Assembly: GCA_905250115.1 (NCBI GenBank)
Contig: CAJNOI010000301.1
Span: 1-64,000 of the forward strand
Direction: 5' to 3'
DNA: 64,000 nt
Source of the DNA: Adineta steineri
Taxonomy: Eukaryota; Rotifera; Eurotatoria; Adinetida; Adinetidae
Of this stretch, positions 14,701 to 25,082 are shown piece after piece (the first letter of the stretch is position 1; each line of letters opens with the position of its first letter). Both the position numbers and the translations under genes were made by a program. The notes below the pieces were generated by a model that was not told the DNA's origin, did not search any database, and worked only from the letters and a program-made list of their open reading frames with translations.

Positions 14701-16232
14701 AGCACGCATATTTTAAACGAAAATAAAATCTATGATCTCTTATTTTATTTTGTTTTATTTTTCTTTACAGATGGCAAAGGCAAGAAAGGTGGTGCGAAAG
14801 AAGTAAGTATTCCTTTTAAAATATAATATAAAAGATAAATTCAATTTATTTCAAGGCTGGTGAAATTACTAGTGAAATACAAGTTATTGATTCAAGTAAT
14901 ACTTATTATCTAATGGAACCAGTTTTACTTAAATCATCAACTGGTAAACTTGATGAAAGATTAATTTTATTGAAGAAAACAAATTTCTTTTTTTTCTGTT
15001 TTTAGAAAATAAAACAACTACACCATTTGATTTACTTCGACAAAAATTTCCTCAACTTTTTTCAAAATGGAAAACAACAAAACAAGACGGACCAACAATA
15101 AAGTAAGAATATAAAATTATTAATATATATTCTTATAAGATAAAATCTACTCCATTTAATTTATATCAACCTTATGAAACATATATATTTCAGATCACAA
15201 AAAAGTATACCTATTCCTCCTTCTAGTCAATATTTATCGTAAGTTTAGCTATCTCCCTATATATTCTTCTTAATTTATCCCTTCGGTATCTCTTTGTTAT
15301 TTCTATGTTTATTCACCTGAATATTTTATGACATATAATCAAGAATTTTTAATTAAAAATTATTCTTTAGTACTGTTGAACTTGAACGCATTATTAGTGA
15401 AGCTCAAGGTGTTGTTTATTATGGTGCACATACATTAAGTGAATTAGTTGGACCCTATAAATGTCCAACTTTATCTAAAAATGGTGAAAAAAAATTTCAT
15501 TCAAATTTTTAATTATATTTTCTTTTTGGTTAATTAGGTTGTACAATTTTATGTTCATTTGATCGAACATCAACAAGTTTTGCTAATACACCTCTCTCGT
15601 AAATATTAATTAAAAAAAATATTCGTATATAAATTATTAAATATATACTTATTTAAGATTAATTAATAATAATGATCATGATTCAATTCAACTTGATCGA
15701 TCAACTGAAACTGCACTTTTATGGAGTTCAGGTGGTGTTAAATCTATACTACTCAATCAATGGAAATCAACAATAAATGAAAATGAAAATATATTAATCA
15801 ATACTTTTACAGGTTATAATTCTGTTTTTAACTTCCGGTTTCTTTTAATCTCAATAATTACTTCTATCTTTAGACTCTGCGACACTTCATTGTTCATTGA
15901 GTCAAGCATTACGTTTAAATGTTTATCCATATTTTCGTCCAGTTGAAATTGATCCAACAGCAGCGACAACATCAAAAGATGCAAAAAATAAGGGAAATGC
16001 TTCTACAAATAAGAAAGATCGTTCACCATCACCTAAAAACAAACAACAACAACCAATACCTTCAAAAGATACAAATAAAAAATCATCATCATCAGCAGCA
16101 CATCCAACAAACGTTAATTCCGATGTATCATCGGAAATTGAACCAAAAGAAGAAATTCAACGTCCAACCTTGCAACTTCAACAACTAAATACTGTTATAT
16201 TTGGATTACCAAATCTGACATTTACACCTTGA
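2702..16232 (+). CDS. CFAP46: Cilia- and flagella-associated protein 46 (central apparatus C1d projection)
   Basis: Giant helical-repeat protein of motile cilia; FAP46 belongs to the C1d projection of the central-pair apparatus with FAP54, FAP74 and FAP221 (known for the family). The start ATG at 2702 opens MDAQIRRLVVAG; exon 1 is 2702-2750, exon 2 2801-2922, exon 3 2978-3109. I trace close to 58 exons and estimate about 2,800 residues, near the human protein (about 2,700). The diagnostic block is near residues 80-170: QFVGRAYLCQFRIYMP, SPRYQFLVYNASVIYYNYV and RPFFRDGYRKYL match the conserved N-terminal region of CFAP46. TPR-like helices fill the middle. A poly-Ala/Lys linker lies at about 8700-8840, and the tail (15.9-16.2 kb) is Ser/Lys/Gln-rich and ends TFTP. 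Most introns are 45-70 bases; long ones are 11064-11583 and about 13843-14770. The C-terminal third (13.6-15.9 kb) resembles a CHAT/separase-type fold without a full catalytic dyad. Identity is secure; individual exon edges are hand-called. Confidence 0.9.
11064..11583 (+). other. long intron (about 520 bases) inside CFAP46
   Basis: Lies between the exon ending in DEMIK and the one starting LPDKLIASLMAV. It is about nine times the usual intron length of the gene. No protein-like frame or repeat was recognised inside. Confidence 0.6.
13843..14770 (+). other. long intron (about 930 bases) inside CFAP46
   Basis: Donor GTAAGA follows the exon coding for TIGIDETTAPVD (about 13842); the acceptor TTTACAG ends at 14770 before a short Gly/Lys-rich exon (14771-14801). 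It is by far the longest intron of the gene, with a somewhat higher G+C than neighbouring introns. No coding frame is evident; it could carry an insertion remnant or a regulatory or non-coding element, but nothing can be assigned. Confidence 0.6.
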
Positions 16233-16271
16233 TGTCATTAGATCTATTTTTTTATCTTTTTCTCTTTTACG

Positions 16272-16290
16272 AATAAAAGACATAAATAAA
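16272..16290 (+). terminator. poly(A) signals of CFAP46
   Basis: Two AATAAA hexamers (16272-16277 and 16285-16290) lie 40-58 bases after the CFAP46 stop codon, the expected position for a cleavage/polyadenylation signal in this compact genome. Confidence 0.5.
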
Positions 16291-17583
16291 GATCGTTACT
16301 GTCGTTCAACACATTCCAAGTACACACTATTTCAACATCTTATTATCGAGCGCGACGAGTACGCCTGTTCGTTTCCTTTTTCTTTCTATAGATCTAACAA
16401 GCGTACCTACACACACACATATATATATATATATATCGTCTAAGATTACTCTAGTTAGAATGAAGGTAAGTCATTCGTAAAAGCACTTTAGGATGAATTG
16501 TTTTATTGTTGAATGCATCGTTCTTATATTACAGATTTATTTTCATACATGTAAATGAGATATACTCCAGACAGTAGATTAGAAAATTAGACTCATCATT
16601 ATTATTGCATAAAGATTAGAAACATGAAATAAGATAATAAACAGAAAAGCTTGATCTTATTCTCATTATATATATTATATACAAAAAAAAACATTTAATT
16701 AGAAAATTATCAATTAATTTGATTTGTTTATATATAAATAATAAACAACAAAAAAAATCGAATATGATGCATATGACCAGAAAAACAAAAGTACTTGAAC
16801 TTTCTCTTGTTTTTTTCAATTAAAATTATTCTTATATAAGCATATGCCTGTAATTGAAGTATATAAGTCAGAAAGACATTCTATTAATAAAAAGGAGTAC
16901 ATTATTTATAGTTGAAATATTACAAGTATTTTTCTATGAAAGTATTATAACGACTCTATTTCCTCATAGTTGAAAAGATCTTCCAGATTAACGTACTCAA
17001 AATATCTACATATTGAGTTATTTATATTCAAGATGATATCTTCTCTCAAATATCAGTCATGCATACACAATAGAATTTCAAGATGTATATTTATTCTTGA
17101 AAGAAAAAAACTTAGCTATAAATAGTTCTAAAATAGTATTTATATCATTCATTAATAAAATGGACAGGTAATCGAGACTAGAAAGAAGAGAAAGCATTAT
17201 TCAAATTACTTTATAGCAAAACATAAAAGTTGCGATGAACATTATTTGATCTATAGTATGGTATAATTATTAAATGAAAAAAAAGAAGAAATGTAATGAT
17301 AATTACTGCTTTTACTATGCACACATTGGTAGTAACCTCTTATTTTTTTTCCCTATCGGTTTTTTATGTAATTTTACCTTCTAACGAATTATTCTTTATA
17401 AGTGAAATACCGCCTACGCAGTCCTATATAATTATAAGTACTCGACTATGTTTATATTAAAATAAAAAATGACTTTAGTTCAATAAAGACTTTTTTTCTC
17501 TTCCCTCGCTATAGAACTTATATATATAAATAATAGAGAAATAAATAAAGAACAAATATTTTTCTTTTAACTATTCTATTCAG
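16291..17583. other. intergenic region upstream of neuropeptide gene
   Basis: About 1.3 kb between CFAP46 and the FLRFamide gene. It contains a (CA)n/(TA)n microsatellite at about 16411-16436 and must include the neuropeptide promoter. No further gene is seen; a 67-codon minus-strand frame at 16616-16819 is Phe/Ile-rich and unsupported. Confidence 0.55.
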
Positions 17584-18109
17584 ATGTCCTTTTTCCATCA
17601 TTCATCGAGTATAATGTATTTATTTACTATTCTATCAGCACTTATATGCATACAATTCGTAACAAGAGCATCAAGTGGTATGTATATATATATTACACTA
17701 TTTTGATATTAGAAATTGTTTTTATTTTTTATTAATAGATTTAGAAAATGTATCTCCAAGTGATCGTTTAAATTTATATCTTCAATCCGCATATGCATAT
17801 AATAATGAAGATGAATCCTCCAGCAGTAGTGAAAGTAATGAAGATAATGATTATATGCGCCGTTCGACATCATTTCTAAGATTCGGTCGACAAGTATCAC
17901 CATCAGGATCATTTCTCCGTTTTGGTCGACAAGTATCACCATCAGGATCATTTCTTCGTTTTGGTCGATCAAATCCAACATTTCTTCGATTTGGTCGTGC
18001 TAATCCTAATGGGGCAACATTTCTTCGTTTTGGCCGACGATCACAATCACCATCAAACAACGAATTTCTTCGTTTTAGTCGAAAAGGCGAATTTTTACGA
18101 TTCGGATAA
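17584..18109 (+). CDS. FLRFamide-type neuropeptide precursor
   Basis: Secreted prepropeptide of 154 residues in two exons, 17584-17677 and 17739-18109. The first exon encodes a signal peptide (hydrophobic core [16 protein letters not shown], cleavage likely after the TRASS region). An acidic Ser-rich spacer follows, then seven FLRF units: [20 protein letters not shown] twice, [34 protein letters not shown] and a C-terminal GEFLRFG directly before the stop. Units are bounded by single Arg, RR or RK, fitting monobasic and dibasic convertase cleavage. Gly after FLRF is the amide donor; unit six has Ser instead and should not be amidated. The two QVSPSGS units are 39-base tandem repeats (17891-17929, 17930-17968) differing at one base. 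Peptides of this class act on GPCRs or peptide-gated channels in nervous tissue; receptors here are unknown. The start ATG is immediately preceded by a polypyrimidine-CAG. Confidence 0.93.
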
Positions 18110-18202
18110 AAAAATTATTTATTACACCATTTTCTTTCTCACAGGTATAATAAAAGAAACAAAAAGACAATTATATATAATGATCAGAACAGTTTTGATA
18201 AA

Positions 18203-18208
18203 AATAAA
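18203..18208 (+). terminator. poly(A) signal of FLRFamide gene
   Basis: AATAAA located about 95 bases after the neuropeptide stop codon; no competing hexamer is closer on this strand. Confidence 0.45.
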
Positions 18209-20140
18209 GACTGAATGAGCTTGAATATTTTTTTTTTATTTTCTTGGCACTAGGATACAAAATGAAGTTTTATATTTGCATGCCATTTTAATAATAAATC
18301 TTAAATATTTAATGAGTTTCCGTATAATTATCATATTAAGAAAATATTTTGTTTAGAAAAGAAAAAATCTAATCGGAATTGATTTGTACCGGAACAATTT
18401 AGTGCATAAAAATTAATTAGATTTAGTATCAAATTTCTTTTTTATACAAGCTCAACTTACATCTAATCGAATGAATTTCTGTCTAACTATATTTAATCAT
18501 TTAGAGCATTTTCTTAATATCGAATATATAAAACTATTGAATACAAATGACGTTAATGAATTGTTATCAATACAAAAATTTCATATGACATATAATAAAA
18601 AGAACTGGAGAAGAAATTGAGATCTAATAAGATTATATTCGATTGTGGGTGTACCATAATACATAGTCTAATAATAACATTAAATCATGTTTGCGTGATG
18701 TATGTTAAAAGAGAATAAATTGAGTGTATCATCAATTTAGCATTTAGATAATAATAAACCTAAGATATAGATTGAGAATTTTAATCACGGACAAAAATTA
18801 ATTGGAAAAAAGATTCGCATAGATGATTTCAGAAAAGAAAATAACAGTATCTGAAAACTAATTATAATATATTTTAGAATAAATCTTTCATCGATTTTAA
18901 TACTTTTTATAGACGATAGATAGATTAATAAGCTTCTACACTCAATAAACTCTAATTATTTTTACGATAAGGATTAACTATTATGCTTGAAAAGACCTAA
19001 ATAGACAAAGTCATGTGGATTTATTCAGTTAAAAATATCTCCAATTAAAATTTGCTCTTATTTAAATGTTCTTTTTTTATAATCATGATTCTAGTCTGTT
19101 TTAATTGAAATATTTCATATTATGATACCAGGCTTTTTTCTTTTGCTGAAGATTTAAAAATTTACTTAATCAACTTGGTTTTAATATTTAAATTTTGAAG
19201 AATAAATTCATTCTATATATAACAACAACAACATACTTTTTCAAATAAATTATTTATAAAGTCTAGCCAGTAACGAGTTCTCAAATGTATCGTGGAAGTT
19301 TCATTGAAATATATATAAAATGATTAAGTCAAGTAGATTTCTCTCAAGTATGAGACTACTAGCGCCTGCGGTTATCTCATTAAAAAATTCTTTTCTTCAA
19401 TCATGATGGTTACAAGCGAACTGCCCATCGTTGTATACACTGTGTGAATAGTTCTACAAACTGCTATATCTTGTTCAGTTTATTGCAAATGATCGAAAAG
19501 ATTATAACTTTATTTTCTTCTATATTGAATACTTTGAAAAAGCTCAAAAGATATTTACTACAAAGAGGATATTCTGCAAAACATATTGTATATTTATTGT
19601 TGATAAAAGGTCTCAATTAAAGAAATATAACTACTTATTGTAAACTTATGGTTACAAATAAATCAACTGTTAAAAAGTCGGTACTATAGCCTGAGTCTGT
19701 GCGTCATCTGACATTTTATCTCAACCAAGCCCAAGTACACACTCATATTTCCAGTCATTGTGTAGGTAGAATTATTCACATTCTATTAACTGGTACGTAA
19801 CTAGACTCTAATCATCATGAGTGAAGAAGAAAAAAATTCTTCAGAAAGAAAATCTGTCACGAGAAGTACATATGTCAGTTTTTTAGTAAGATAATTGTAT
19901 GTCTGAATTATCCTATACTTGACTTGATAAATTTCTAAAATATATTTTCAGATTCTCTTATTAAGACACATTTATTAATAACTACATAAGAATTTTACAA
20001 TACAAACAATACCATATTAGAAAACAAAAAATTTCATTGTTATGAAACAAATCAAGTTCCATCAGATTTTTCGAGTTGAACATATATAGACTCGTTTGAG
20101 GAAAAACTAATCAGATTTCATCCAAATCATTTCGTTTGAT
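18209..20140. other. intergenic region, nothing recognised
   Basis: About 1.9 kb of A+T-rich sequence between the 3' ends of the convergent FLRFamide and ART-TPR genes. Both strands are rich in stop codons; no RNA gene, mobile element or long repeat was seen. Confidence 0.55.
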
Positions 20141-21961
20141 TTAAAGTAGAGTAATAAGTCTTTGTAAAACAGTTATATCTGAATGGCCTAATGGTAAATA
20201 TTCTTGTCGAATACTGAGCGCTTTTTTATAAAAAGTTTGCGCTTCAGAAGTTTTTCCTTCACGATCATGTATGGATCCAAGAATAAAATAACATGAAGAT
20301 TCAAGTTCTTTATTTGATGTTGATTTAACTTGAGAATGTGTAATAATACGTAACGCACGAAATGCATAAGTTAATGCTTCATTAAATTTATTTGCTTGTT
20401 GAAAAGTTAAAGCCATATTTGAAAATACTGGTACTAAACATAAATCATCGCCGTTAGCACATGCTTGTATAGAATTTCGTGCCATTGTTAATACACATCG
20501 ATATTCTTCGACGGAATTTTCATGTTCATTTATAGCATCATATATAACTGCCATATTATAATGTAAAATAATTGTTCGATATTCTTCTTTTTGCGTTTGT
20601 AATGCTTGTTTAAATAAATTATTAGTTGATTTAAATTCAGATAATCGATCTTTAACCGTATAACCTAATTCAGATAAATTCATATCATCTGATTGTTTAT
20701 TTTCTATATCTTGTACGATATTATTATATTGTATATCATTTTTATCGATTAATGTTAATTGTACTAACCATATAGATGAAGTATCAGTTAATTCAACTTT
20801 ATCAATTCGAAATACACTTGACATTGATATAAGATATTCTTGCATATGTACAAAATCACTAATAGCACCAATATTTGCATATGGAACAATTGATTGAACT
20901 TTTTGATCAATATGAATACGAAAAAGTACGCGAATTCTGTTTGTATTTGATTTTGAAAAATTTTGTTGTTTAATAAATAAAACTGCAACATTCATATCAG
21001 GATTTGTCGATATAAATTGATCAACCGATAATAATCCACCACGATTTTGTCTTATTGTTTCAAAATCATAATCAGATAATACTTGACCAAAATAAAGAAT
21101 CAATGGTTCATTTGATGGTTTCCGTTTATCATACAATTGTAAAAGTGTTAAATTCATATCTTTAATAAATCGATTCATTGAACATAAAACATATAAATCA
21201 TTTGTACGTAGTGCACGATTAATAATTCCTTGAAAAAATCCATTTCTTGTATACCACCATATAGGAGTATTTTTTGAATAATTTTTTTCAAATTCATCAA
21301 TTAATTGTATTTGATATTTTGATGTATATTCATTTCGACAATATTTAATCATATCTTGTTTACCATGATCATGCGAATCCATATTAAATAAAATCATTTG
21401 AATTAATTTCGAATAAATTAAACATGATGAACCTGTTTCATTATTAATAATATTAAAATCTATTCGATCATAATATACTGGTGATTTTGAAATAATATAA
21501 GATTGTATTGATTGACATATTTCTTTTATATTAGTAAATACTCCACAAATTTTTCCGTAATGTCGAGCCCATAATTCATGTTTGGGTTTATTACAACAGA
21601 ATATATATATTGAATGTATTTGATCAAGATTATGAATTTTTGGAACAAATACTTCACCTAATGAACCAGATATAATCAAACATACATTATGAACACGTGT
21701 AATAAAATCTTCACAAGCATTTAATTCATTAAATGTATGTACAAGTTGTCGATTTTTATTTACAACATTTGCTATTTGTATAACAGTATTTTTAATATCA
21801 TCAGTGTTATTTGGTGTACCAAGTGATGCATCACACCAAACGTATGTAAATGTATTTTCAATAGATTTAATCCAATCTGTAGTAGAAATATCTGGTTCCA
21901 ATATATCATCTTCATTATCTTGGAAGCCTTTCGATTTCATTGATCCTAATGCAGGTCCCAT
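20141..21961 (-). CDS. ADP-ribosyltransferase (ART fold) with C-terminal TPR repeats
   Basis: Single-exon gene of 606 residues starting MGPALGSMKSK. Residues about 270-420 fit a mono-ADP-ribosyltransferase fold that uses NAD+: a Tyr-Phe-Gly strand, then GGLLSVDQFISTNPD (about 305-319) in the place of the Ser-x-Ser strand, and MQEYLISMSSVFRI (about 370) in the place of the EXE loop. The second, catalytic Glu is present, but the first Glu of EXE is Met, so classical arginine-specific activity is doubtful. From about 460 to the end come kinesin-light-chain-like TPR units, including LHYNMAVIYDAINEHENSV, FSNMALTFQQANKFNEAL and YFILGSIHDREGKTSEA. The N-terminal 200 residues are unassigned. ART-TPR proteins of this layout are, to my knowledge, a large multigene family in bdelloid rotifers. 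It has no signal peptide, so a cytosolic location is likely. Substrate is unknown. Confidence 0.85.
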   Translation of the reverse strand: MGPALGSMKSKGFQDNEDDILEPDISTTDWIKSIENTFTYVWCDASLGTPNNTDDIKNTVIQIANVVNKNRQLVHTFNELNACEDFITRVHNVCLIISGSLGEVFVPKIHNLDQIHSIYIFCCNKPKHELWARHYGKICGVFTNIKEICQSIQSYIISKSPVYYDRIDFNIINNETGSSCLIYSKLIQMILFNMDSHDHGKQDMIKYCRNEYTSKYQIQLIDEFEKNYSKNTPIWWYTRNGFFQGIINRALRTNDLYVLCSMNRFIKDMNLTLLQLYDKRKPSNEPLILYFGQVLSDYDFETIRQNRGGLLSVDQFISTNPDMNVAVLFIKQQNFSKSNTNRIRVLFRIHIDQKVQSIVPYANIGAISDFVHMQEYLISMSSVFRIDKVELTDTSSIWLVQLTLIDKNDIQYNNIVQDIENKQSDDMNLSELGYTVKDRLSEFKSTNNLFKQALQTQKEEYRTIILHYNMAVIYDAINEHENSVEEYRCVLTMARNSIQACANGDDLCLVPVFSNMALTFQQANKFNEALTYAFRALRIITHSQVKSTSNKELESSCYFILGSIHDREGKTSEAQTFYKKALSIRQEYLPLGHSDITVLQRLITLL

Positions 21962-23147
21962 GTGAAGTAATAATGTGTTCGTATTTTCAATAATAAATAT
22001 TATGTATGATACGAAATCTTTATATAGTTTGAAAACGAAAAGGAAGAGAACTGATAGAAAATGACGTGTAAAGTTTTGTCAGATTACTTTTTTATATTAG
22101 CGTTTCTTTTACTCTATGAGACGAAATATCCAGACCGATAGACGAAAAAAAAAATATACCTGATATTTTGTATTTTATCGACTTGAATCATACGTCGTCG
22201 TAGTTTGAAGTATTTTTCGACGCAAATAAACAATAAAGAAACGAAAAAAAAATAATCCAGTTGGCAACAAAAAAAAACCATCTTATGAATCATAGTCCAT
22301 ATAAAAATAAAACACGAGCTTCTCTTCCTCTCTCGCTGATTTTTACCTTTACAAAAAAACATGAAAGATAAACATTGTTTTATAAATGCTGATTTTTTAT
22401 TATTGAAAGAATTTCTCAACAAAAAATACTCAACAACATACAACTTTTAAAAATCATGAAAACAAACTATGTATTAAATTTCATTAAATTCATGATGTTT
22501 AAGATTGTATAAATATTGTTTTTACATACTATATATAGAGCTTTAATAAAGCTTATTTTTCTTTATTCCTAAAAGATTTCTAGAAGGGTTAAAATGACAC
22601 AGAAAATAATCATCTTGTATCTCAATGCTAATAAAATAATATCGAAAAAATTTTCCCTTATTATGAATCCCACATGGATTTTTCAATTCATTTTATAAAT
22701 AGGAAAAATTTTAAATTTTATCAGTATTGAATTATTTTTGCCGATTGATATTTTGTAGTAAATAGTCAATTTATCTTATGATGTTATATGCGGAATATAT
22801 ATTTATATCTTTTACCCGTAGCCTAGAGAAGTCCGACTGTTTTGGAAAAGAATAATGTCTTCAATTAATGAGACTGACGGAAATTGTCGAGTCATTAAAA
22901 AGTTTGTCTCATACAACTTTAGAATAACTCTTAATGATAAACAACATAATATTATTTTTATCATGGATATTTTCATTCTACTCATTGTCATCTTTCTAAA
23001 ATAAACTCTTGGGAATACTAATTGTCTACTTCAACATACTTTTCTTTTGACTTATTCAACCAAAGTAAAATCTATATAAGATTTCATATCAAATATCGAT
23101 TACATATAATACTTCATATATTTTATTTATTTATTTTATAAAAACAA
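21962..23147. other. intergenic region (ART-TPR promoter side, GPCR 3' side)
   Basis: About 1.2 kb. A 109-codon minus-strand frame at 22114-22443 is Phe/Lys-rich, has no splice or family support and is not called. The region upstream of 21961 must hold the ART-TPR promoter; no motif stands out. Confidence 0.5.
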
Positions 23148-25082
23148 TTACAAAGATTGAACAACAATAGGTAATTTATGTTTAATGTCCACATGATTAT
23201 TATGAAATGTTAAAAGACTATTTGTTTCTGTATTTCTTGCTATTGATGTTAATGTTGATGTTGCTGTTTTAGTAGATTTTTTTCCTCCAGCTAATAAAAT
23301 AGCTGATGATGGTCCAAATAATCTTGAATGTCTTTCTCGATGTTTTGAAAATGTTATACAAAAACGTTCAGTTAATACAATAAAAAATAGTGGATTAAGT
23401 ACACTTTCAAAATGATTAAGTAAAACAACAAGTAAATGTACATATGATAAAATACGTTGTAATATTGGTCGTTGTACAACATTTTCATCAACAATAAAAC
23501 GTGTATAAAATTTAAATGCCCAAAATGGTGTATAACATATAAGAAATGATAAAACAATACATAAAACAAGTTTAACACCACGTGTTCGTTTTCTTGACAC
23601 ACTTGTACGTGTCAATTTTTCTTTACGTTTTAACCATGAACGTAAAAATTTAAGTAATTTCAACGAAAATAAAACAATTATTGAATATGGTATTAAAAAA
23701 GCAATGACATAAAGAACTATTTCATGAACAAGTAATTCTCTCTCAGTTAAATGTGATTGACATGAATATGTTGCTGTTGTTGCTGTTGCTGTGGAATTTT
23801 TTGTTGTATTACTACTTGTATCAAGCAGAAAAGTATAAAAAATAAATGGATATGACACTAAAAGACCAAGTGTCCATATAAGAACTAATGATGCAAATGT
23901 AACTAATGAACGAAATTTTGCTGTTAATGTTGAACGTGCATCTATGTAACGTTCGATACTTAAAGCTGCAACTGTATAAACAATAACCTTAAAATAGAAA
24001 AATAAACAAGAATTTTTTTATGTGATTAATTAATTCTAGCTATTTAGAGTCTTTTTTTTTGTTGGTTGCATGTCAGAAAACGTTTTTACTTATTAGCTCT
24101 TAATGGCTTTTCCCAGACTTTTAATGAAACATTATGTTCTTAATTAGGTTATAATAAAAAGACATTAAATTAATGAATATGTCAATACTGTAATCATACG
24201 AAGAAAATAAGATTTTTCCGTATGAATATTATAAACTATCACTGAAAACTATTAACATAACATAAACATAATTTAGAAGCATTATTATTCCTGTGATAGA
24301 GATATTTATTCTATTTTTGATTAAAGTAAATTTCTGAATGATAAATATTTTCCTGATATCATAGTGATACATGCAGAGATTTTCTTACTCAAAAGAATAT
24401 TACAGTGTCTCACGAGACAACCACTATTATCTGAATATTTTTTTGTATAATTAATAGAATAATATAAAATCAAATCTAATATAATGTTTACCTACAATTC
24501 GCACTGTCATTTTGACAATCTATTTTTAGATTGGAATAGAAAATATTTTTTCTTATATGAAAATTAATATAAATCAATCAAAATTTATGAATAATATTTC
24601 TATTCATTCAGCAGAAATTTTCAATATCTATTCTATCAATGCGAGAAAAAGAAAAGATTTAAATAATAAGAAAAGAAGATTTCTTCCGTTGAATTTTTAT
24701 GAGAATAAATATCATTGATTCCTTCTCTATATAAGAATTATACATACCACTGTACAAAGAACATCCGTAGTTAAACTGAATTTGCATCCGAATTCACCGA
24801 ATATCCAACTACGTGTAAATAAATTACTACTGAAGAAAATAATACCCACTAAAACAGAAAACAGAATCTATAGATTCACAACACACAAAAAAATCATTTT
24901 TAATTCTACATACTAGCATGAATAATATCAGCTATAGCTAAATTAACCACGAGTATGGATATTGTTGTTTTATCTCGTGTTGATAATATATAAACAATAG
25001 CTAAGAGATTAAGAATTATCGATCCGATAAATATTAAACCATTTATTGCGACAAATATTGCACGTATTACTGTATTTTGCAT
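23148..25082 (-). CDS. Rhodopsin-class (class A) G protein-coupled receptor, probably peptide ligand
   Basis: Seven-transmembrane receptor of 369 residues in three exons: 25082-24914, 24848-24748 and 23987-23148. TM1 is ILNLLAIVYIL with the conserved Asn near residue 25; TM2 has NLAIAD with the conserved Asp. Extracellular loop 1 has RSWIFGEFGC (Cys78), pairing with the Cys in TYSCQSH of loop 2. TM3 ends SIERY (E102-R103-Y104, the DRY-motif variant); TM6 has FLICYTPFW instead of CWxP; TM7 has SVLNPLFF, the NPxxY motif with Phe for Tyr. Loop 2 carries a Thr/Asn-rich stretch with possible N-glycosylation sites. The long third exon spans TM3 to the tail. Layout is that of the neuropeptide-receptor-like class A group; ligand and subfamily cannot be read from sequence alone. 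Two introns are long (24849-24913 is short; 23988-24747 is 760 bases). Confidence 0.9.

Noticed and set aside
17709..18060. Minus-strand frames opposite the neuropeptide gene
   Set aside because: Exact antisense of the repeated FLRFGR units, so the repeat keeps them open.
22114..22443. 109-codon minus-strand frame
   Set aside because: Phe/Lys/Arg-rich, from A/T homopolymers; no domain, no splice logic, lies in promoter region of the ART-TPR gene.
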